Assembly: GCA_001414325.1 (NCBI GenBank)
Contig: LLKB01000001.1
Coordinates: 1,183,699 to 1,247,698, forward strand
Source: Butyribacter intestini
GTDB taxonomy: Bacteria; Bacillota; Clostridia; Lachnospirales; Lachnospiraceae
Reading direction: 5' to 3'
Length of the DNA: 64,000 bases
The notes under the pieces are model-generated. The model saw only the letters and a program-made list of their open reading frames with translations. It made no database searches and was not told the DNA's origin. The translations under genes and the position numbers were made by a program. This document shows, one piece after another, positions 43,458 to 52,599 of the stretch. Within the stretch, counting starts at the first letter, position 1. Every line of letters begins with the position of its first letter.

Positions 43458-44339
43458 ATGGTAAAACATATGGATGTATTAAATTTTCAATTAGCAAGCC
43501 CCTTGCAATTCAACTGGGCAGGCAAGTTTATTGCACCTGACGAAAACTGGACACACATTACAAGGGCACTTACGGATTATGAATTTATCGTTATGACTGA
43601 CGGCGAACTTTATATAGCAGACGACAAAAGACAATACGTAGTAAAAAATGGAGAATATCTTATTATGCCGCCGACACTTAAACAGTACGGATATAAGCCG
43701 TCTAAATGTACCTTTTACTGGACGCATTTTACTTATCCTAATGAACTTATATCCCCCCGTTGTTCAATGAGCGAACATGATATTCTAAATAATATACATA
43801 AAAATCAAAATATGATTCTTCCCATGCAAAACACGATTCCGCGTATTGACAGAATCATAGTCTTATTAAAACAGCTTCAGGACAGCGACAGAAAATACGG
43901 AAGTAAAATGTTAAACTCACTCAATATAACTGCGGCACTGATGGAACTTCACAGCCAGCTCTACCTCTCTAACGGAAGAGTTTCTCTAAAAGGCGGCCAT
44001 GTACAGTTATACACCGATATTGTCGATTATATCTCATGGCGGATAAGAGAAAATTTCAAAGTCAGTGAGATAGCAGAATATTTCGGCTACAATGAAAAAT
44101 ATATAACGACATTTTTTAAAAAAGCATCGGGTGTTTCACTGAAAACTTACATCTTAAATCAAAAGATGGATATGGCAAAGGCTTTGCTCAGTGACACAAA
44201 TAAAACTATCTCACAGATTGGATATGAAATAGGTTTCTCTGATAATCACAATTTTTCAAGTGCTTTCAAAAAAATAACCGGACAAAGCCCGTCCGATTAC
44301 CGCAATACTTACGCACAAAGAAAATTATTCCATGAATAG
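43458..44339 (+). CDS. AraC-family transcriptional regulator
   Basis: A ~293-residue one-component regulator. The N-terminal cupin-like sensor (FIVMTDGELYIADDKRQYVV, NGEYLIMPPTLKQYG) would bind a sugar, and the C-terminal ~100 residues carry two helix-turn-helices (FKVSEIAEYFGYNEKYITTF and TISQIGYEIGFSDNHNFSSAF). I place the start at the ATG at 43458 because the promoter excludes 43434; the ATGs at 43449 and 43470 remain possible. Divergent placement beside the GH127 gene suggests it activates that gene in response to an arabinose-type signal. The stop codon lies inside its terminator hairpin. Confidence 0.92.
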   Translation: MVKHMDVLNFQLASPLQFNWAGKFIAPDENWTHITRALTDYEFIVMTDGELYIADDKRQYVVKNGEYLIMPPTLKQYGYKPSKCTFYWTHFTYPNELISPRCSMSEHDILNNIHKNQNMILPMQNTIPRIDRIIVLLKQLQDSDRKYGSKMLNSLNITAALMELHSQLYLSNGRVSLKGGHVQLYTDIVDYISWRIRENFKVSEIAEYFGYNEKYITTFFKKASGVSLKTYILNQKMDMAKALLSDTNKTISQIGYEIGFSDNHNFSSAFKKITGQSPSDYRNTYAQRKLFHE

Positions 44340-44366
44340 TACATATTCATGGAATAATTTTTTCAC
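44321..44366 (+). terminator. Terminator overlapping the AraC stop codon
   Basis: A perfect 18-bp inverted repeat (AAAATTATTCCATGAATA / TATTCATGGAATAATTTT) with a 5-nt loop, ending in a T-run. The last codons and the TAG lie in the ascending arm and loop. Confidence 0.92.
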
Positions 44367-44485
44367 GCCTCTTCTGCCATACTTTTTTATATCTCTCATA
44401 TGCTGACAGGCGGATTTTATAGATTATTTTTAGATTTCGCTTATGTATATTCAAAATTCATTGGCACATAGTCTGACTACCGTTG

Positions 44486-45019
44486 TCAGGTTTGCGAACG
44501 AATAACAAATCCAATCCTCTTTATCAGAAGCCCCCCTGCTATGCCGACGATTACCCCTGCAACAGTTCCGGATATTATAAGTGCAGGTAGATAATATATT
44601 AGCAATTTTGTCTTAAGAACGAGCATAGCTACTATTATCTGACCCGTATTATGACTCACACCACCTGCCACACTCACTCCGTTCACGGAAAAAATATCTG
44701 CTTTTTTTAAAATAAACATTACAAAAAAGCTCAGCATACCGCCCGCAAAACTATACATAAGACTTGCAAGACTTCCGAATGTAAATCCGACAAGTATTAT
44801 CCTGACGATTGCTATGCCAAAAGCCGTAAACGGACCATACACATACATGGCAAAAATAACGACTATATTTGAAAATCCTGCTTTTATTCCCGGAATACCG
44901 ATGTTTATAGGTATCATTGATTCTATATAGCTTAGCACAAATGCAAGTGCTATCATAAGCCCTATGCCTGAAATCTTCTTTGTACCAAGTCTTTTATGGC
45001 GGTTTTCTTTTTGCCTCAT
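44486..45019 (-). CDS. Gx transporter family membrane protein (HepI-like)
   Basis: A ~177-residue membrane protein with five to six helices, beginning with a basic tail and GIGLMIALAFVLSYIESMIP, then IPGIKAGFSNIVVIFAMYVY. This matches the Gx_transp family, often annotated as heptaprenyl diphosphate synthase component I. The fold resembles ECF-transporter S components, so a small-molecule uptake role is more likely than prenyl synthesis (inference). The ATG at 45019 has GAGG upstream. It starts 15 bp after the HD-GYP gene and is probably co-transcribed with it. Confidence 0.85.
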   Translation of the reverse strand: MRQKENRHKRLGTKKISGIGLMIALAFVLSYIESMIPINIGIPGIKAGFSNIVVIFAMYVYGPFTAFGIAIVRIILVGFTFGSLASLMYSFAGGMLSFFVMFILKKADIFSVNGVSVAGGVSHNTGQIIVAMLVLKTKLLIYYLPALIISGTVAGVIVGIAGGLLIKRIGFVIRSQT

Positions 45020-45033
45020 ATCAATCCTCACTT

Positions 45034-47076
45034 CTACACTGCCACATCTGTACTGTCATTCTCAAAAACATAGTTTGCACACATATACTCAGGTATATAG
45101 AACAACAGGCAATTATCATCATTTGTATGATAAAATACTATTCTCATCTTATCACATTTGTATGACATAAATTCGTCACTTACTTTTACCGGAACACCAT
45201 ATTCGTTTATCAATGCATCTAAAACACTTCCCACTTTATCTCTCTTTAACAGAAAGACTCCAAGATTGACAAAACCCTTAAAAAAGTAATAATAAATCTT
45301 GTCCACACATTCATCAGAGGAAGATTGGGCAAAAATAAGGCTTTCGGTCTTGTTTTCATATGCAATTATAAGTGGTTTTTCCACAAGAAATCTTCCATTG
45401 TTAAATGTCTCTCCCCAATCATACCCCATAAACGAATCTTTATTACATAATTCTACTTTATCATTGTTTTTACTTGAAACTGCATAAGACTCGTCCATCT
45501 CTTTTTTATATTTTCCATAAAAATCAACAGCAATGCTGACAGCCTTGTCCATAAGGCTGTCAGAACCGTGTTTTTGAGTCACCTGAACAGGCGGAATCCA
45601 TGTGTCAGGTGCCATATGTTCGATAAACACATCTGCAATATGTTCATCAAACTCTGTTCCCCTGCCATTGTATATGATGTCCATTGCCTTATCTGTTTTC
45701 CAGGCTTCTTTATATTGTCTTTTACTTGTAAGAGCATCATAAACATCTGCTATTTTAATAATCTTGGCGAGCAGATTTATCTCATCACCTTTTACTCCGT
45801 CAGGATAACCATAGCCGTCAATCCTCTCATGATGATGTCTTACACCCGCTACTATATTGTCACTCATACCAACTTCCTGAAGCATCTCAGCTCCACGCAC
45901 GGTATGATTTTTCATCTGTTCAAAATCACTTCTTGTAAAAACACTTGGCTTATTAAGCACATAATCCGATACACCTATTTTGCCTATATCGTGCATGAGT
46001 GAAGCAAACTCAAGATCAAACATCTGTCTCTTGTCAAGTCCAAGCCATGTTCCAAGATCCCTTGACAACTCGGCAACCCTCTGTGAATGACCTGCTGTAA
46101 CAGGGTCTTTTGCATCTATAACGGAAATCATCAAAGACAACATTGAAAAATAAATTCTCTGATGTTCATCTCTCTCATGTTTCGCCCTGAAATAAATATA
46201 CATCGAAAATAACATTGTCGAGATATGCGATGCCCTCTGAACACCAAGTTTTCGTTCAAGACCTATGACCGTGTAAACCAATTCTTCTGAATTTTTGTCG
46301 ATAACCGGCATTGGTATAAAAGCAAGATAAGATACTCCCCTGAAAAGTTTTGTCCTTGTCTGTACAACCGTTGTCGTGCTTGACTTTTCTCTGCCAAACA
46401 ACTGTGTTTCCACAAACTTTTTGTTTCTGTGATTTTCATCTGAAAGTTTTTTAAGCAACCCTGAGCTGTTTGTCATTGCCGGATGTATCAGTTCTGCCGA
46501 TAACGACTTTTCTATCTGTTTTTTATTGTTCAAAAGATAATTAGCATATGTAGTCTCTGATTCCATATTTACTATATTTCTAACAAACTTTACTACTGCA
46601 CCTATAGGCAGGTTTTTCGTGTTGTATCTATATACAATAAATTTTATCAGACTGAGCATTACATATGTAATTCCTGAAAAGGACAAAATCTCAACAATCG
46701 GAATATAAAGGACACTCTTAAATATAAACCACCACTGTACAACCATAATCATAAGCAGGCCTGACAATGCTACAAATACTCCTTTTCTTGTGCGAAGCTG
46801 AACTGCAGTACAGCCTGCCATAAAGACAGCCAGTGCAACAGCAACCGCCTTTATATTAAATGGAAGTAACGGTATAACCTTTACTTCCGTACCTGCAATA
46901 ATAACCTTTTGGTTTATAATACTAATTATACTTCCATTGCCATAAACTCCTGTCACAAACCGGTCATAAAGTATATCTCTATTTCCAACAATTATAACTG
47001 CCACCACTGACATAATCGTACACAGTAAAACACCCGCATACAATTTTACCGAATCCCTTTTTTCAATCGACTTCAT
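45034..47076 (-). CDS. Membrane HD-GYP domain protein (putative c-di-GMP phosphodiesterase)
   Basis: About 680 residues: an N-terminal membrane helix, a short extracytoplasmic loop and three more helices (to ~residue 165), a cytoplasmic linker (~165-300), then a complete HD-GYP domain, then a ~180-residue C-terminal module of unknown type. All HD-GYP motifs are present: HSQRVAELS, LMHDIGKIG, KNHTVRGAEML, HHHERIDGYGYPDG and KIADVYDALTS. Degradation of cyclic di-GMP is the family activity. The ATG at 47076 is favoured (AAAGGTG just before it) over 47133. It would be turned on or off by whatever the loop or tail senses. Confidence 0.9.
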   Translation of the reverse strand: MKSIEKRDSVKLYAGVLLCTIMSVVAVIIVGNRDILYDRFVTGVYGNGSIISIINQKVIIAGTEVKVIPLLPFNIKAVAVALAVFMAGCTAVQLRTRKGVFVALSGLLMIMVVQWWFIFKSVLYIPIVEILSFSGITYVMLSLIKFIVYRYNTKNLPIGAVVKFVRNIVNMESETTYANYLLNNKKQIEKSLSAELIHPAMTNSSGLLKKLSDENHRNKKFVETQLFGREKSSTTTVVQTRTKLFRGVSYLAFIPMPVIDKNSEELVYTVIGLERKLGVQRASHISTMLFSMYIYFRAKHERDEHQRIYFSMLSLMISVIDAKDPVTAGHSQRVAELSRDLGTWLGLDKRQMFDLEFASLMHDIGKIGVSDYVLNKPSVFTRSDFEQMKNHTVRGAEMLQEVGMSDNIVAGVRHHHERIDGYGYPDGVKGDEINLLAKIIKIADVYDALTSKRQYKEAWKTDKAMDIIYNGRGTEFDEHIADVFIEHMAPDTWIPPVQVTQKHGSDSLMDKAVSIAVDFYGKYKKEMDESYAVSSKNNDKVELCNKDSFMGYDWGETFNNGRFLVEKPLIIAYENKTESLIFAQSSSDECVDKIYYYFFKGFVNLGVFLLKRDKVGSVLDALINEYGVPVKVSDEFMSYKCDKMRIVFYHTNDDNCLLFYIPEYMCANYVFENDSTDVAV

Positions 47077-47241
47077 GCACCTTTGACTCCTATCATATTT
47101 ATTTTCTCCTATTATCCCTCTTTTTTCTCCCATTAATTACATATTACATCTATTGAGCTAAAATGTCGAGTATTTTTTGTAAGTTTTGGAAAAAGCACCC
47201 AGCATTTATGCAACAAAAATTATCATCTATATAATATACTG

Positions 47242-47278
47242 AAAAAAGAGATTCTGATATTATCAAAATCTCTTTTTT
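47242..47278 (-). terminator. pnp terminator
   Basis: AAAAAAGAGATTctg...AAATCTCTTTTTT: an 11-bp stem with A and T tracts, about 40 bp past the pnp stop. Confidence 0.85.
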
Positions 47279-47318
47279 GCTTTTTATTCCGCTTTTAAAT
47301 TAAGAACATTGTTCCTAA

Positions 47319-49406
47319 TCATCTCACATCCTTGATGCTAAAGCTCATTCTGCCCATCTTGTCTTTTCCAAGACAGATAACCTTAACATGATCACCTAAT
47401 GTAAGAACATCTTCAATATGGTCGATTCTCTCTTTTGCAATCTTTGAAATATGAACCATGCCCTCTTTTCCCGGTGCAAATTCAATAAATGCTCCAAATT
47501 CTTTGATATTGATAACTTCTCCTTCAAGAATCTGTCCTTCATAGAAATCTGTCGTGATGACTTCGATAAGTCGTTTAGCCTCAGCCATCTTTTCAGCATC
47601 TTCACCGCAGATAGATACATTACCGTCATCAGTAATATCAATCTTTACATCTGTGCGCTCTATAAGTGCATTTATAGTCTTTCCTCTCTGACCTACTACA
47701 TCACCAATCTTCTGAGGATCAATCTGCATCTGGATAATCTTTGGTGCATATTTTCCAACTTCCTTACGAGGCTCGGAAATAGCCGGTTTCATACAAGTAT
47801 CCATTATAAAAAGTCTTGCCTCACGGCATCTTGCGATAGCACCCTCTACGATAGGTCTTGTAAGACCGTGAATCTTGATATCCATCTGAATAGCTGTGAT
47901 ACCCTCTGTAGTACCTGTAACCTTAAAGTCCATATCTCCGAAGAAATCTTCAAGTCCCTGAATATCCGTAAGAAGTACGAAATCATCATCTGTCTCGCCG
48001 GTAACAAGACCACATGAAATACCTGCTACCATTTTCTTAATAGGTACACCTGCTGCCATAAGTGACATACAAGATGCACATGTTGAAGCCATTGATGTTG
48101 AACCGTTTGACTCAAAAGTCTCAGATACACTTCTGATAGCATATGGAAATTCCTCTTCGCTAGGCAGAACCGGTAAAAGTGCTTTTTCAGCAAGTGCACC
48201 ATGTCCGATTTCACGGCGTCCCGGTCCTCTGCTCGGCTTTGTCTCTCCTACTGAATATGAAGGGAAATTGTAATGATGCATATATCTCTTTTCAGTAACA
48301 TTAGGATCAAGTCCGTCAACTTTCTGCTTCTCAGAGAGTGGTGCAAGTGTTGTGATATTACAAATCTGTGTCTGTCCACGGGTAAACATTGCAGAACCGT
48401 GAACTCTAGGTATAAGGTCTACCTCTGCCGAAAGCGGACGAATCTGTGTAATCTCACGACCGTCAGGACGCTTATGATCCTTTAATATCATCTTACGTAC
48501 TGTCTTTTTCTGATACTGATATACAGCTTCAGGCAAAATTTCAAGCCACTCCTCATTCTCAGCAAATGCTTCTTCAAGTTTTTCTGTTACCTGACGCACA
48601 TTTTCTTCACGAGTCTGCTTATCATCTGAGAATACGGCAACTTCCATCTCCTCAGGAGGAACAATCTTTTTAATCTCATCAAACATTTCCTCAGGAATAG
48701 CACAGCTTGTATATTCATGCTTTGGCTTTCCTACTTCTTCAACCATCTTGTCTATAAACGCAATGATAGTCTGGTTTACATCATGGCATTTGTAGATGGC
48801 TTCTATCATCTTGTCCTCAGGAAGCTCTTTTGCTCCTGCTTCTATCATGATAACCTTTTCTCTTGTTGATGCAACTGTAAGCTTAAGTTCTCCACCGTCC
48901 CATACTTCCTGACTTGGATTTACAATAAACTCACCGTCTACCATACCAAGCTGTGTTGTAGCACATGGTCCATAAAATGGAATATCTGAAATAGATGTAG
49001 CTATAGCTGAACCAATCATCGCTACAAGTTCCGGACGGCACTCAGGGTCAACTGAAAGTACAAGATTGTTAAGAGAACAGTCATTTCTATAATCCTTTGG
49101 AAAGAGCGGACGCATAGGTCTGTCGATGACACGTGCGGTAAGAACTGCATTCTCTGATGCCTTTCCCTCACGCTTATTAAATCCTCCCGGAATTTTTCCA
49201 ACTGAATACATTTTTTCTTCAAATTCTACTGAAAGTGGGAAGAAATCAATTCCCTCCCTAGGTTTTTCTGATGCCGTAGCTGTACAAAGTACAGTAGTAT
49301 CACCATAGTGCATTAAAGCTGCACCGTTTGCCTGTTTAGCAACTCTCCCAACCTCTACCGTGAGAGTTCTGCCAGCAAGTTCCATGGAAAATGATTTATA
49401 TGCCAT
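47319..49406 (-). CDS. pnp: Polynucleotide phosphorylase
   Basis: PNPase degrades RNA 3' to 5' using phosphate. The 695-residue product has two RNase PH domains (GDTTVLCTATASEKPREGID; RGQTQICNITTLAPLSEKQK), the helical linker, the KH domain (IGDVVGQRGKTINALIERT) and the S1 domain (GQILEGEVINIKEFGAFIEF). The GAAAGGAG site precedes the ATG. It lies downstream of rpsO on the same strand, the usual order, but also has its own strong promoter at 49619-49647. Confidence 0.97.
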   Translation of the reverse strand: MAYKSFSMELAGRTLTVEVGRVAKQANGAALMHYGDTTVLCTATASEKPREGIDFFPLSVEFEEKMYSVGKIPGGFNKREGKASENAVLTARVIDRPMRPLFPKDYRNDCSLNNLVLSVDPECRPELVAMIGSAIATSISDIPFYGPCATTQLGMVDGEFIVNPSQEVWDGGELKLTVASTREKVIMIEAGAKELPEDKMIEAIYKCHDVNQTIIAFIDKMVEEVGKPKHEYTSCAIPEEMFDEIKKIVPPEEMEVAVFSDDKQTREENVRQVTEKLEEAFAENEEWLEILPEAVYQYQKKTVRKMILKDHKRPDGREITQIRPLSAEVDLIPRVHGSAMFTRGQTQICNITTLAPLSEKQKVDGLDPNVTEKRYMHHYNFPSYSVGETKPSRGPGRREIGHGALAEKALLPVLPSEEEFPYAIRSVSETFESNGSTSMASTCASCMSLMAAGVPIKKMVAGISCGLVTGETDDDFVLLTDIQGLEDFFGDMDFKVTGTTEGITAIQMDIKIHGLTRPIVEGAIARCREARLFIMDTCMKPAISEPRKEVGKYAPKIIQMQIDPQKIGDVVGQRGKTINALIERTDVKIDITDDGNVSICGEDAEKMAEAKRLIEVITTDFYEGQILEGEVINIKEFGAFIEFAPGKEGMVHISKIAKERIDHIEDVLTLGDHVKVICLGKDKMGRMSFSIKDVR

Positions 49407-49647
49407 GAAAATCTCCTTTCTCTACAATGCAAAACATTACCATAACACGAGGTATGCCCTGCCGATTTTATTTTATGTAGGCCCTTGTCCCGAAACAACT
49501 GAAAAATATATCTTAACACTCATTGAAAAATTTACTGTTTTTATATAAAATCTTTCATATAACAAAAAAAGATATACTTTTCAGCAGTCTCGGCTCCAGC
49601 CCACACAACATCTGTATAAGTATATCATTTTATTTTAATATTTGCAA
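49407..49647 (-). promoter_or_regulatory. pnp promoter and ~200-nt leader
   Basis: On the minus strand TTGCAA (49642-49647), a 17-bp spacer and TATACT (49619-49624) form a strong promoter. The leader of about 200 nt that follows has a small hairpin (GGCTGGAGCC) near its start. The bases GATATACTT at the -10 also pair with AAGTATATC followed by T7 at 49563-49580, so a transcript reading through from rpsO could form a terminator that a transcript from this promoter cannot. Confidence 0.7.
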
Positions 49648-49708
49648 GTTTATTTATTTTTCTGTATTTACAGCGACACATTAATCTTATCTTATGCAGC
49701 CAAAGTAC

Positions 49709-49750
49709 AAAAACGCCATCAGCATTATTTATCCAAACAACACTGATGGC
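49709..49750 (-). terminator. rpsO terminator
   Basis: GCCATCAG and CTGATGGC pair around a ~20-nt loop; on the minus strand GTTTTTG follows, about 45 bp past the rpsO stop. Confidence 0.75.
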
Positions 49751-49796
49751 ATTTTATGTTATGCTGTAATCTCCAGCATATTGATACCTAAACAGA

Positions 49797-50063
49797 TTAT
49801 TTTCTTAAACCTAATTTAGCAATAAGTTCACGATAAGCTTCGATATCTTTTTTCTTTAAGTAAGCAAGAAGATTTCTTCTCTGACCTACCATCTTAAGAA
49901 GACCGCGTCTTGAATGATGATCCTTCTTATTCTCTTTTAAATGCTCGTTAAGCTCAACGATACGTGCTGTTAAAAGAGCTACCTGTACCTCTGGAGAACC
50001 TGTATCCTCTGGTGTACGTCCGTAAGTTTTGATAATCTCTGCTTTCTTTTCTTTGCTAATCAT
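49797..50063 (-). CDS. rpsO: 30S ribosomal protein S15
   Basis: The 88-residue S15 contains [20 protein letters not shown] and the [19 protein letters not shown] rRNA-binding segment, so identity is certain. AGGAGG precedes the ATG. It has a 175-bp leader with possible structure; S15 often represses its own mRNA through such leaders in other bacteria. Confidence 0.98.
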   Translation of the reverse strand: MISKEKKAEIIKTYGRTPEDTGSPEVQVALLTARIVELNEHLKENKKDHHSRRGLLKMVGQRRNLLAYLKKKDIEAYRELIAKLGLRK

Positions 50064-50224
50064 AATTGACCTCCTGTCCCTCTACGGGGTATTTGATAAT
50101 ATTTCACCTGACACTAAGAATAGGACGGAGCGACCTTATACTGAGTGCCGGTAGTTTCATGCCGCAATTCAGATAAATCTGAACACAACTACTGTAGTTT
50201 AACATATTATCATATGCTTGTAAA
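50064..50224 (-). promoter_or_regulatory. rpsO promoter and structured leader candidate
   Basis: On the minus strand a promoter candidate TTTACA (50219-50224) - 17 bp - TAAACT leads into ~140 nt of leader. Visible hairpins include TTCAGAT/ATCTGAA, and a GCGGC...ACCGGCACTCAG region lies near the middle. S15 autoregulation through this leader is an inference from other species. Confidence 0.5.
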
Positions 50225-50238
50225 TATATTTTTTTCTT

Positions 50239-51540
50239 TTAGTTAAAGAATGAACCTCCATTCCGGCTGTTCTGACCGCTGTTACTGTCTGAACCATTAT
50301 TTGTGCTGCCATTATCTGAATCAGAATTTCCCTCTGATGAACTGCTGTCTGTCGTTTCCTGTGGTGCATCTGATTTTCTGCCAAGTGTAACAGTAACCTT
50401 AACCTCTTTATACTCACCATTATCAGCTCTCTTTACGGTAATCTCCACTTTGTCTCCTGCCTTTGAGCGACTCATCTTCTCCTGCAGACCTTCCATAGTT
50501 GTTACATCTTTCCCTTTATATTTAACGACAACATCACCTTTTTTGATGCCTGCTTTTTCTGCCGGAGAACCACTTGTCACGCTTGATACATAAATTCCCT
50601 CCGGAAGATTGTAATACTGTGCGTATTCTGATGATACATCAGTTCCTTTTATTCCAAGATAAGCCTGTTCATCTTCTGATACAGTCTGAGATTTCACAAT
50701 ATCATTAATGATAGGTATTGCAGTATTGATAGGTATTGCAAACCCCATACCCTCAACTGATGTATCTGCATATTTTGATGAATTTATTCCTATGACTGCC
50801 CCTGTTGAATCAACAAGTGCTCCACCGCTGTTTCCCGGGTTAATAGCTGCATCCGTCTGGAGAAGCTTCATGTTAGTATCTTCACTTGATACTTCCCTGT
50901 CTTTTGCACTTATATAACCTACTGTTACAGATGTCCCATATCCAAGAGCATTTCCTATTGCGATAGCCTGTGCTCCAACTTTTGTCTTGCTTGAATCTCC
51001 AAGTGTCGCAACTTTTATATTGCTCAATGTATCTGCTGAAAGTTTTGATACCGGCACCTCAACAACTGCAAGGTCTGAGTCTGAATCAGTTCCCTTTACG
51101 ACAGCAGAATAAACACTCTTGTCATTAAATGTAACAGATACACTGTTTGCATCAGCAACAACATGATTGTTTGTTGCAATATAGATATTTTTGCTGTCCT
51201 GTGCAACAATTATTCCCGAACCGCTTCCACTCGCATCCTGTTTGTATGTCCTTCCGAATACATCTGTAGAAGTTTCCGTCGTCTTTACGTCAATGGCTAC
51301 TATTGACGGAAGTACATTTTCAGAGATGCCTGAAACTCCGTCAGAACTACTTGTCTTTGTAGATGTTGATGAAAGTGTCTTTGTATTGTCGATACTCTTT
51401 GTTGTTGAACTTGTGCTCTCTACTGCCGACTTATTTAAATACTTGTTTGAAATATAAGTCGTTCCCTCAAAACTCATTCCACCTATAAGTCCAAATACTG
51501 CTGCATATGTTGTTATCTTTAAAAAATTATTTTTACGCAT
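50239..51540 (-). CDS. HtrA/DegP-type serine protease with PDZ domain
   Basis: A membrane-anchored, extracytoplasmic quality-control protease of ~433 residues. It has an N-terminal helix (FLKITTYAAVFGLIGGM), a Ser/Thr-rich linker, and a trypsin-like domain with the triad His ~126 (TNNHVVADA), Asp ~154 (DSDSDLAVV) and Ser ~237 (NPGNSGGALV). One PDZ domain follows (GIYVSSVTSGSPAEKAGIKK), then a disordered Ser/Asn/Gly tail. The ATG at 51540 has GAGAGGAG upstream; the frame to 51564 is rejected. A piece of its PDZ sequence recurs at 52301 in front of the folate cyclo-ligase gene. Confidence 0.95.
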   Translation of the reverse strand: MRKNNFLKITTYAAVFGLIGGMSFEGTTYISNKYLNKSAVESTSSTTKSIDNTKTLSSTSTKTSSSDGVSGISENVLPSIVAIDVKTTETSTDVFGRTYKQDASGSGSGIIVAQDSKNIYIATNNHVVADANSVSVTFNDKSVYSAVVKGTDSDSDLAVVEVPVSKLSADTLSNIKVATLGDSSKTKVGAQAIAIGNALGYGTSVTVGYISAKDREVSSEDTNMKLLQTDAAINPGNSGGALVDSTGAVIGINSSKYADTSVEGMGFAIPINTAIPIINDIVKSQTVSEDEQAYLGIKGTDVSSEYAQYYNLPEGIYVSSVTSGSPAEKAGIKKGDVVVKYKGKDVTTMEGLQEKMSRSKAGDKVEITVKRADNGEYKEVKVTVTLGRKSDAPQETTDSSSSEGNSDSDNGSTNNGSDSNSGQNSRNGGSFFN

Positions 51541-51697
51541 ATAAATCTCTCCTCTCACACTCATGTATCTTTATTGTTGCTTTTTGTTTGTGTCTGTTTC
51601 TTTATTACAAGTACAATAATACAATCAAAATTTGTTTAGTTTGTGTATTGATTGTGTTCAAATTGTGATTAATTATAAAAAAGAGATTATATTTATA

Positions 51698-52300
51698 TCA
51701 ATAATAAGCCCTATCAGTCACCGTCATATCTACTTTCACATCATTTTCTTCCATCTTGATAGTGTCGTATTTCTGCATCTGGAAATCATAACATATACCT
51801 ATCTTCAAAAAATCATCCGCACCATACCGGTTCAGATACTTGTCATAAAAGCCACCGCCATAGCCTGCTCTGCCACGCTCTATATCAAAGGCAAGCCCCG
51901 GAAGTATCATGACAACATTTTCTGCCGGATTTAATCTTTCAAAATATTCCACATCTTTTACATTTACTAACCTGTGGTTATTCGGTTCTAATATTCCCAT
52001 ATTGCTTTTTTTAAGTTCATCAAGTGAGTCTATCTCAAAAAATTCCATCTCTGTGCCTAACACTTTCGGTACCGCAATATGTATATCTTTCTTATCTTTC
52101 AGACTCAGAAGATATTTTATTATTTCTTTTGTATCTGTTTCCGTTCCATATGATACGTAAATGTAAAACCATTTTTTATCTTTGAAGCGGCTGAGGGTTG
52201 TCAGGTTTTCAAATATCTTTTCATCTCTTATCTTTCGTTCCTCTGCGGTCATTTCCCTGCGCAGTCTTTTCATTTCTTTTCTTAAAACAGATTTTTCCAT
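51698..52300 (-). CDS. 5-formyltetrahydrofolate cyclo-ligase
   Basis: This ATP-dependent enzyme converts 5-formyl-THF to 5,10-methenyl-THF. The 200-residue product has a basic start (LRKEMKRLRREMTAEERKIR), the substrate loop NPAENVVMILPGLAFD, and the ATP-binding GRAGYGGGFYDKYL. The start region is unusual: the ATG and the ~60 bases before it derive from the PDZ coding sequence of htrA, which supplies AAAGGA as a weak ribosome site 12 bases away. It lies downstream of the DUF896 gene on the same strand. Confidence 0.94.
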   Translation of the reverse strand: MEKSVLRKEMKRLRREMTAEERKIRDEKIFENLTTLSRFKDKKWFYIYVSYGTETDTKEIIKYLLSLKDKKDIHIAVPKVLGTEMEFFEIDSLDELKKSNMGILEPNNHRLVNVKDVEYFERLNPAENVVMILPGLAFDIERGRAGYGGGFYDKYLNRYGADDFLKIGICYDFQMQKYDTIKMEENDVKVDMTVTDRAYY

Positions 52301-52378
52301 AGTTGTTATATCTTTTCCTTTATAATTTACGATGGTATCATCTTTTTTGATGCCTGCTTTTCACCTGAGAATCACATT
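52301..52378 (-). pseudogene. Fragment of the htrA PDZ coding sequence fused ahead of the cyclo-ligase
   Basis: Including the start codon, 52295-52357 matches 50491-50553 of htrA at about 54 of 63 positions. In the htrA frame it reads KAGIKKDDTIVNYKGKDITT and runs directly into the cyclo-ligase Met. A one-base loss and a TGA close the frame just upstream (near 52358-52361). Weaker similarity continues to the DUF896 stop. Confidence 0.85.
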
Positions 52379-52597
52379 TTAATGCAATTTCTTTCTTCTT
52401 TTCTTCATGTCAACCACTGTTCCGTCGGGATTAACTACTGTTATCCCCTCAAGCTGGCTCGTAAGATTTCCTCTTACGGATGCAATATAATCTTTTCTGA
52501 GCTGCTTCTGCTCCGCAAGTTCTTCTTCATTAAGTCCCTCAGCCTTAGATTTGTGGTATAACTCGTTTATCCTCTTTATCTTTTCATCCATTGTCAT
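52379..52597 (-). CDS. DUF896 (YnzC-like) small protein
   Basis: A 72-residue helical protein of the DUF896/YnzC family: DEKIKRINELYHKSKAEGLN, EEELAEQKQLRKDYIASVRG and a basic end MKKRRKKLH. Bacillus YnzC is known mainly as a small SOS-operon-linked protein, and its role is unclear. AGGAGG lies 9 bases before the ATG. It begins two bases past the stop of the flavoprotein gene upstream, so the two are coupled. Confidence 0.92.
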   Translation of the reverse strand: MTMDEKIKRINELYHKSKAEGLNEEELAEQKQLRKDYIASVRGNLTSQLEGITVVNPDGTVVDMKKRRKKLH

Positions 52598-52599
52598 TG

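Noticed and set aside
47451-48017. 188-residue plus-strand frame inside pnp
   Set aside because: Shadow of the PNPase coding sequence; odd composition and no translation signals.
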